A DNA stretch of 64,000 nucleotides from Aquanectria penicillioides. Its lineage: Eukaryota > Ascomycota > Sordariomycetes > Hypocreales > Nectriaceae. Numbering within the stretch: position 1 is the first letter of the stretch; the number at the start of each line of letters is the position of its first letter. Positions 60,830-64,000 of this stretch are shown here, in pieces. The stretch is taken from NCBI GenBank assembly GCA_003415625.1, contig PYIU01000003.1, forward strand, positions 4,526,001 through 4,590,000, written 5' to 3'. The notes under the pieces were generated by a model that saw only the letters and a program-made list of their open reading frames with translations, did no database searches and had not been told where the DNA came from. A program made the translations under genes and the position numbers.

Positions 60830-61697
60830 AGACAGAGAAAAGAGTATTGCGTGTAGGTATGCGCGCGTGAAAGTGGGCAAAAACCAAGGCTGCTCAAGAA
60901 AATGACCGGATTTGTTATTGCTATGGAACAAAAGTGCTATATGCCATACCGTGCCGTGCCATGATGTGTATCTGGTAACAAGCCGTGCATGGCCATTGTG
61001 CAGTTCCCCACGGAAGCCAACACTAAAGCAAGCGCTATCACCTTTCCCCTCCCACTCCCCCTCACCCTCCATTGCGCGCGTTTCTTGTCCTAGTCCGTCT
61101 TTCAAAGAGCGTTTGTGTAGTTGTAATCAAAATCGAAACTCCCCCCCGTCCGCTCCTTTGCCCACGCGGGCGGACGGTCTTGGTCAACCGCCCAACCTCG
61201 CCCCACCAACTTCCCATACTACTACAGGATCCAGACTAAAGTCGCCCACCTCAATCCTAATCCCGTGCCGCTGTCCTCGATTCTCGTTTTCCCTTGAGCC
61301 GAAGCTAGAGTCTGTGTTACTCTCAGCCACCCCCCAGGCGACCGCCTAAGGGGACCCATGATTTTTTTGTGTTATGTATTTTTTTGGTGACTTTGCGTCA
61401 TGGGTGACCGGTTGGGTTTTGTCCCTCGCTTGATGCCGATAGAATGTCCGCACATTTTTTTTCTTCCCTTGCATCCCATGTTGTTCCCGTCTCAGAGATC
61501 AATCGTACACTTCCAATTTTTTTTTTAAAGTCGCTTTTTGTGACCCAACTCGAACTCCTGTGAATTTGATACAGGGCAGAGCAGGTGCCAAATAAATCAA
61601 AACGTGCAAGTCGCAAAATGGGGGAAAAAGAAAGGTCATTTTAGAATCGCTCCATCATCATAGCTTCTCGAAAGTTGAAGAATTGAAGTTCAATGCC

Positions 61698-61973
61698 TTA
61701 CGACATGTTGATGTCGTGGAAGTCCTCCTTGTGGTCATCAGGGTGCTCGCCCCAGTGGACGGGACCAAGCTTGAGCACGCGGTAGCCGTTGGCAGTGGCG
61801 CTCGACCTTCGTCGAGGGATCTCAGAGCCGGAGGGAATGTTCTCAGCACGGCTGTGAGATCGGACGTTCTGCTTCTTGGGGTAGGAAGCAGAGGTAGCCG
61901 GGGCCAGCGAGAGGAAGGACGACTTGGGAGGTGCGGTGAGGGGGAGGAACTTCTGGGGAGGAAGGCCGGACAT
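61698..61973 (-). CDS. Small conserved fungal protein, 91 residues
   Basis: A single exon from the ATG at 61973 (MSGLPPQKFLPL) to the stop at 61698, giving 91 residues. The middle is Ser/Pro/Arg-rich and probably disordered. The C-terminus carries RVLKLGPVHWGEHPDDHKED, a motif I recall from small uncharacterised proteins throughout filamentous ascomycetes. There is no signal peptide or membrane helix. The upstream region on the coding strand is C/T-rich and holds a (CACATC)n-type repeat, consistent with a strong promoter and leader. Function is unknown. The long extension of the frame upstream of 61973 is not needed, since the motif-bearing part starts at a good ATG context (gcaaaATGTC). Confidence 0.78.
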   Translation of the reverse strand: MSGLPPQKFLPLTAPPKSSFLSLAPATSASYPKKQNVRSHSRAENIPSGSEIPRRRSSATANGYRVLKLGPVHWGEHPDDHKEDFHDINMS

Positions 61974-62261
61974 TTTGCTTGTTGTGGTTTTTTGTGCAAG
62001 TTGTAACGTGTAGAAGTGGTTCTGTGTTGAGTTGGGCAAGTTACTGCTTATTGAGCGTTTGGGCTGGCTTGAAGATTTAGCTGAGGTGGGCAGAACAGCT
62101 GAATCGATCTGGTTCCCGAGAAGGAGAGGCGAGGTTGTGTGCTTGGTTAAGGAAGAGAGAAAGAAAGAAAGACGGCGGATTGAGGGAGGGAAGCGGCCTC
62201 TTTATGCTCCCGGGTTGATGGCGATTTTGCACCCTGTGGTTTCGGGGCGTGCCCATCTCAC

Positions 62262-62307
62262 TCGCACATCCACCTTCACATCCACATCCACATCCACATC
62301 CACTTCC
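62262..62307 (+). repeat. (CACATC)n hexanucleotide repeat
   Basis: About six to seven CACATC units, slightly imperfect at the left, roughly 0.3 kb upstream of the 91-residue protein start. Confidence 0.88.
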
Positions 62308-63494
62308 CACATGATACATGGCCACCCCCGGCGTCCCGGTGCCCGCCCGTAGTGCCGTGTCCCCGCAAAGTCTTGGGGGCCTAGGCCCGGGAGCCTATAG
62401 GTACTGTGTACGGAGTAAGCCTATCTATCTCTGGGGGTCCATGCAAGACTGGGTCGCAGATTGACGACACGACACGTCTTGGGCAGCTCCGGACCCTTCG
62501 AACAGGCACCCTCTGCGCACTGCCGTGGACGCTCAGCCGTCCCATCCATTCCAGTCGCCGCCAATGCTCGCGCCCGTGCCAGAAGACTCTCGAAGAGTGG
62601 GTGGGTGGGTTGCATAGACAAACAAGTCATTCAGTCATTCAGTCATCCTGATTAGCAAGCGAGGGAGGCGGCACATGCTTGGCTGGCGGCCACCAGCGAC
62701 CGCAAAAATCAAGCTTGCGACACGCCTCGTCGCTTGACATTCGACGCTCGACGCTCGACGCTCGTGTCATCGCGGCCAGCGCCGCCCACCTCCGCCGCCG
62801 GGCTCCCAAACAGAGCGCGCCAGCTTGCCTGTTCTGTCTCGGCCTTCTCAGGCCTGTCTCGCACATCTGGTTGTTTGGCGGCACCGGGTGGGAACCCGGT
62901 CGCCTTGGAGCAAGCGCCAATTGGCCCCGATATTGGCCACCAAAAAAAAAAAGCAGCCGTACGCGCACAGCAGGTCGACTTTGTTCGGGCCTTGGCCCAG
63001 AGGCGGTCCCCATTCGCTCGTCCTTCAGATTTGCGCAGGTCGCCGTGGCCTTCCTTGACCTTCCCTTGGCCGCGCACGTGGGGGTCTTGGAGTGCGAGCG
63101 GCCCGGACCTGCACCTTGCGAGCTGCCAGATGCGACGTGACAAACACCACTCATAACCGTGGTTTGCCATGACTGCCGTCGGCTTCCAGATCCAGGGGCA
63201 CACACGGGACCTGCTGACACCCGTCCATTGAGCTCCACTTGAGGCTCAATCATGGTAGCATTGGCAAGACTCGGAGCCAAGGCCCAAAGGCAACGGTCGC
63301 CGCCGACCTAATTGGGTCATTTGACAAGGGAATATCTCGGAAGCGGAGGAGAAGCTTTGGTCTGGGCGTCTTGCAGATTGCGGGGAACCCGCCACCACTC
63401 ACCCTTCGCTCCCGTCCGCCGGTCACTTTGGAGACGGGCTAGGGAACAACGCTTGCAACACAGTCCGCCGCGGTCCTCTCTGTCTGCTCAAACT

Positions 63495-63552
63495 CCAGCC
63501 AGCCAGTCCAGCCCAGCCAGCAAGCCAGCAAGCCAGCAAGCCAGCAAGCAAG
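63495..63552 (+). repeat. CCAGCAAG tandem repeat
   Basis: CCAGCC and CCAGCAAG units repeated at least five times. It is intergenic; the Gln/Ala/Ser frames over it are artefacts. Confidence 0.88.
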
Positions 63553-64000
63553 CCATCTTGCTTCATGCATCATGTGCTGCCCAGGGTTACCATTCCCCCG
63601 CCATTGCCACGAGGCCATGCCGCTTGACAGCGCCTTAGACACCGAGGCTAGCCGGGGGATGCCTATTATGTGCTGGGCCGCTTATGTATGGCCCCCTGTC
63701 AGCCAAAATTCTGCTGCCGGCCACCGGCTTTTGTGTGACCGGATTATATCCCGGTGGATGTTGTCTTGCAGTCTCTCGACTTTTTTCATGCCGAGCACCA
63801 GCGGGTATGAAAGGAATCCAGAATCTTGGCAATCTCATGGGAAGCGCAGAGTATGTCACATTGTGGCAAAAACCATGAGAAAAAAAGAAACTCCTCGTGT
63901 CACGGCTAGCATCGTAGCATCTTAAATCATTCAAGTTTTCATCCCCGCTCCTGGAACCCACCCTCCCTATGTAAGAGGACGCGGCGCTCAAGCCATCGGG

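Larger units (their letters stand above)
55890..61697. other. 5.8 kb gene-poor, repeat-rich stretch
   Basis: The left part (56-58 kb) is AT-richer with short frames of unknown origin, including a 159-residue plus-strand frame ending at 58058 that I do not recognise. The right part (58.5-61.4 kb) is C/T-rich with long T runs and (GT)n. Its frames are Ser/Pro/Thr/Phe-rich shadows. No gene is supported. A promoter for the mucin-like gene lies at the left edge. Confidence 0.45.
61974..64000. other. Right-end spacer with tandem repeats
   Basis: 2 kb running to the window end, starting with the promoter of the 91-residue protein. Long overlapping frames at 62.64-63.28 kb are rich in Arg/Pro/Ser on both strands and look like GC-driven shadows rather than a gene. 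Repeats are listed separately. Confidence 0.45.

Noticed and set aside
62639..63280. 213-residue minus-strand frame near the right end
   Set aside because: It is Arg/Pro/Ser-rich and overlaps long frames on the plus strand in the same GC-rich DNA. It has no domain, so is most likely chance openness.

Overview
The window is nuclear DNA of a filamentous ascomycete, most likely a Sordariomycete and perhaps Hypocreales; the family-level placement is inference. The support is: short spliceosomal introns (about 50-80 nt) with GTATGT/GTAAGT-type donors and CTAAC-like branch sites, C/T-rich leaders, moderate GC, and a typical fungal gene set (Spa2, Nbp2, Mcr1, Ssb-type Hsp70, MARVEL, MFS). Genes lie on both strands, are individually spaced, and form no operon or recognisable secondary-metabolite cluster.

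Left part (0-30 kb): a spa2 polarity gene (minus), about 4 kb of low-coding sequence, an ssu72-like phosphatase gene with one frameshift (minus), another long spacer, then an SH3 protein of the Nbp2/Skb5 type (plus), mitochondrial NADH-cytochrome b5 reductase mcr1 (plus), a four-helix MARVEL protein (plus), an M28 carboxypeptidase of the PSMA/Vps70 type with one apparent frameshift (minus), a ZIFL/Ycr023c-like MFS transporter (plus) and a SprT-like zinc protease (minus). M28 and MFS are divergent across 2.4 kb that holds an about 160 bp (GT)n tract.

Middle (30-43.5 kb): a 4 kb spacer and an F-box/beta-propeller-like protein (minus). A decayed stretch follows: a large membrane-protein pseudogene with at least seven lesions (plus), an intact 76-residue Tyr/Ser/Asn/Gly-rich protein whose two introns both use GC donors (minus), and an NAD-dependent epimerase pseudogene (plus).

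Right part (43.5-64 kb): the Ssb-type ribosome-associated Hsp70 (plus), an F-box-like protein (plus), a broken secreted coiled-coil protein (minus), a mucin-like single-pass membrane protein with a frameshifted tail (minus), a long gene-poor and microsatellite-rich stretch, and a small conserved 91-residue protein (minus).

The intact genes are mostly housekeeping or cell-biology functions: polarity, stress signalling, redox, co-translational folding, ubiquitin targeting and proteolysis. I did not find a convincing new multi-gene system. The most notable features are the concentration of disabled genes between 37 and 56 kb, the small GC-AG intron gene, and isolated one-base lesions in otherwise well-kept genes, which must be separated from assembly errors.
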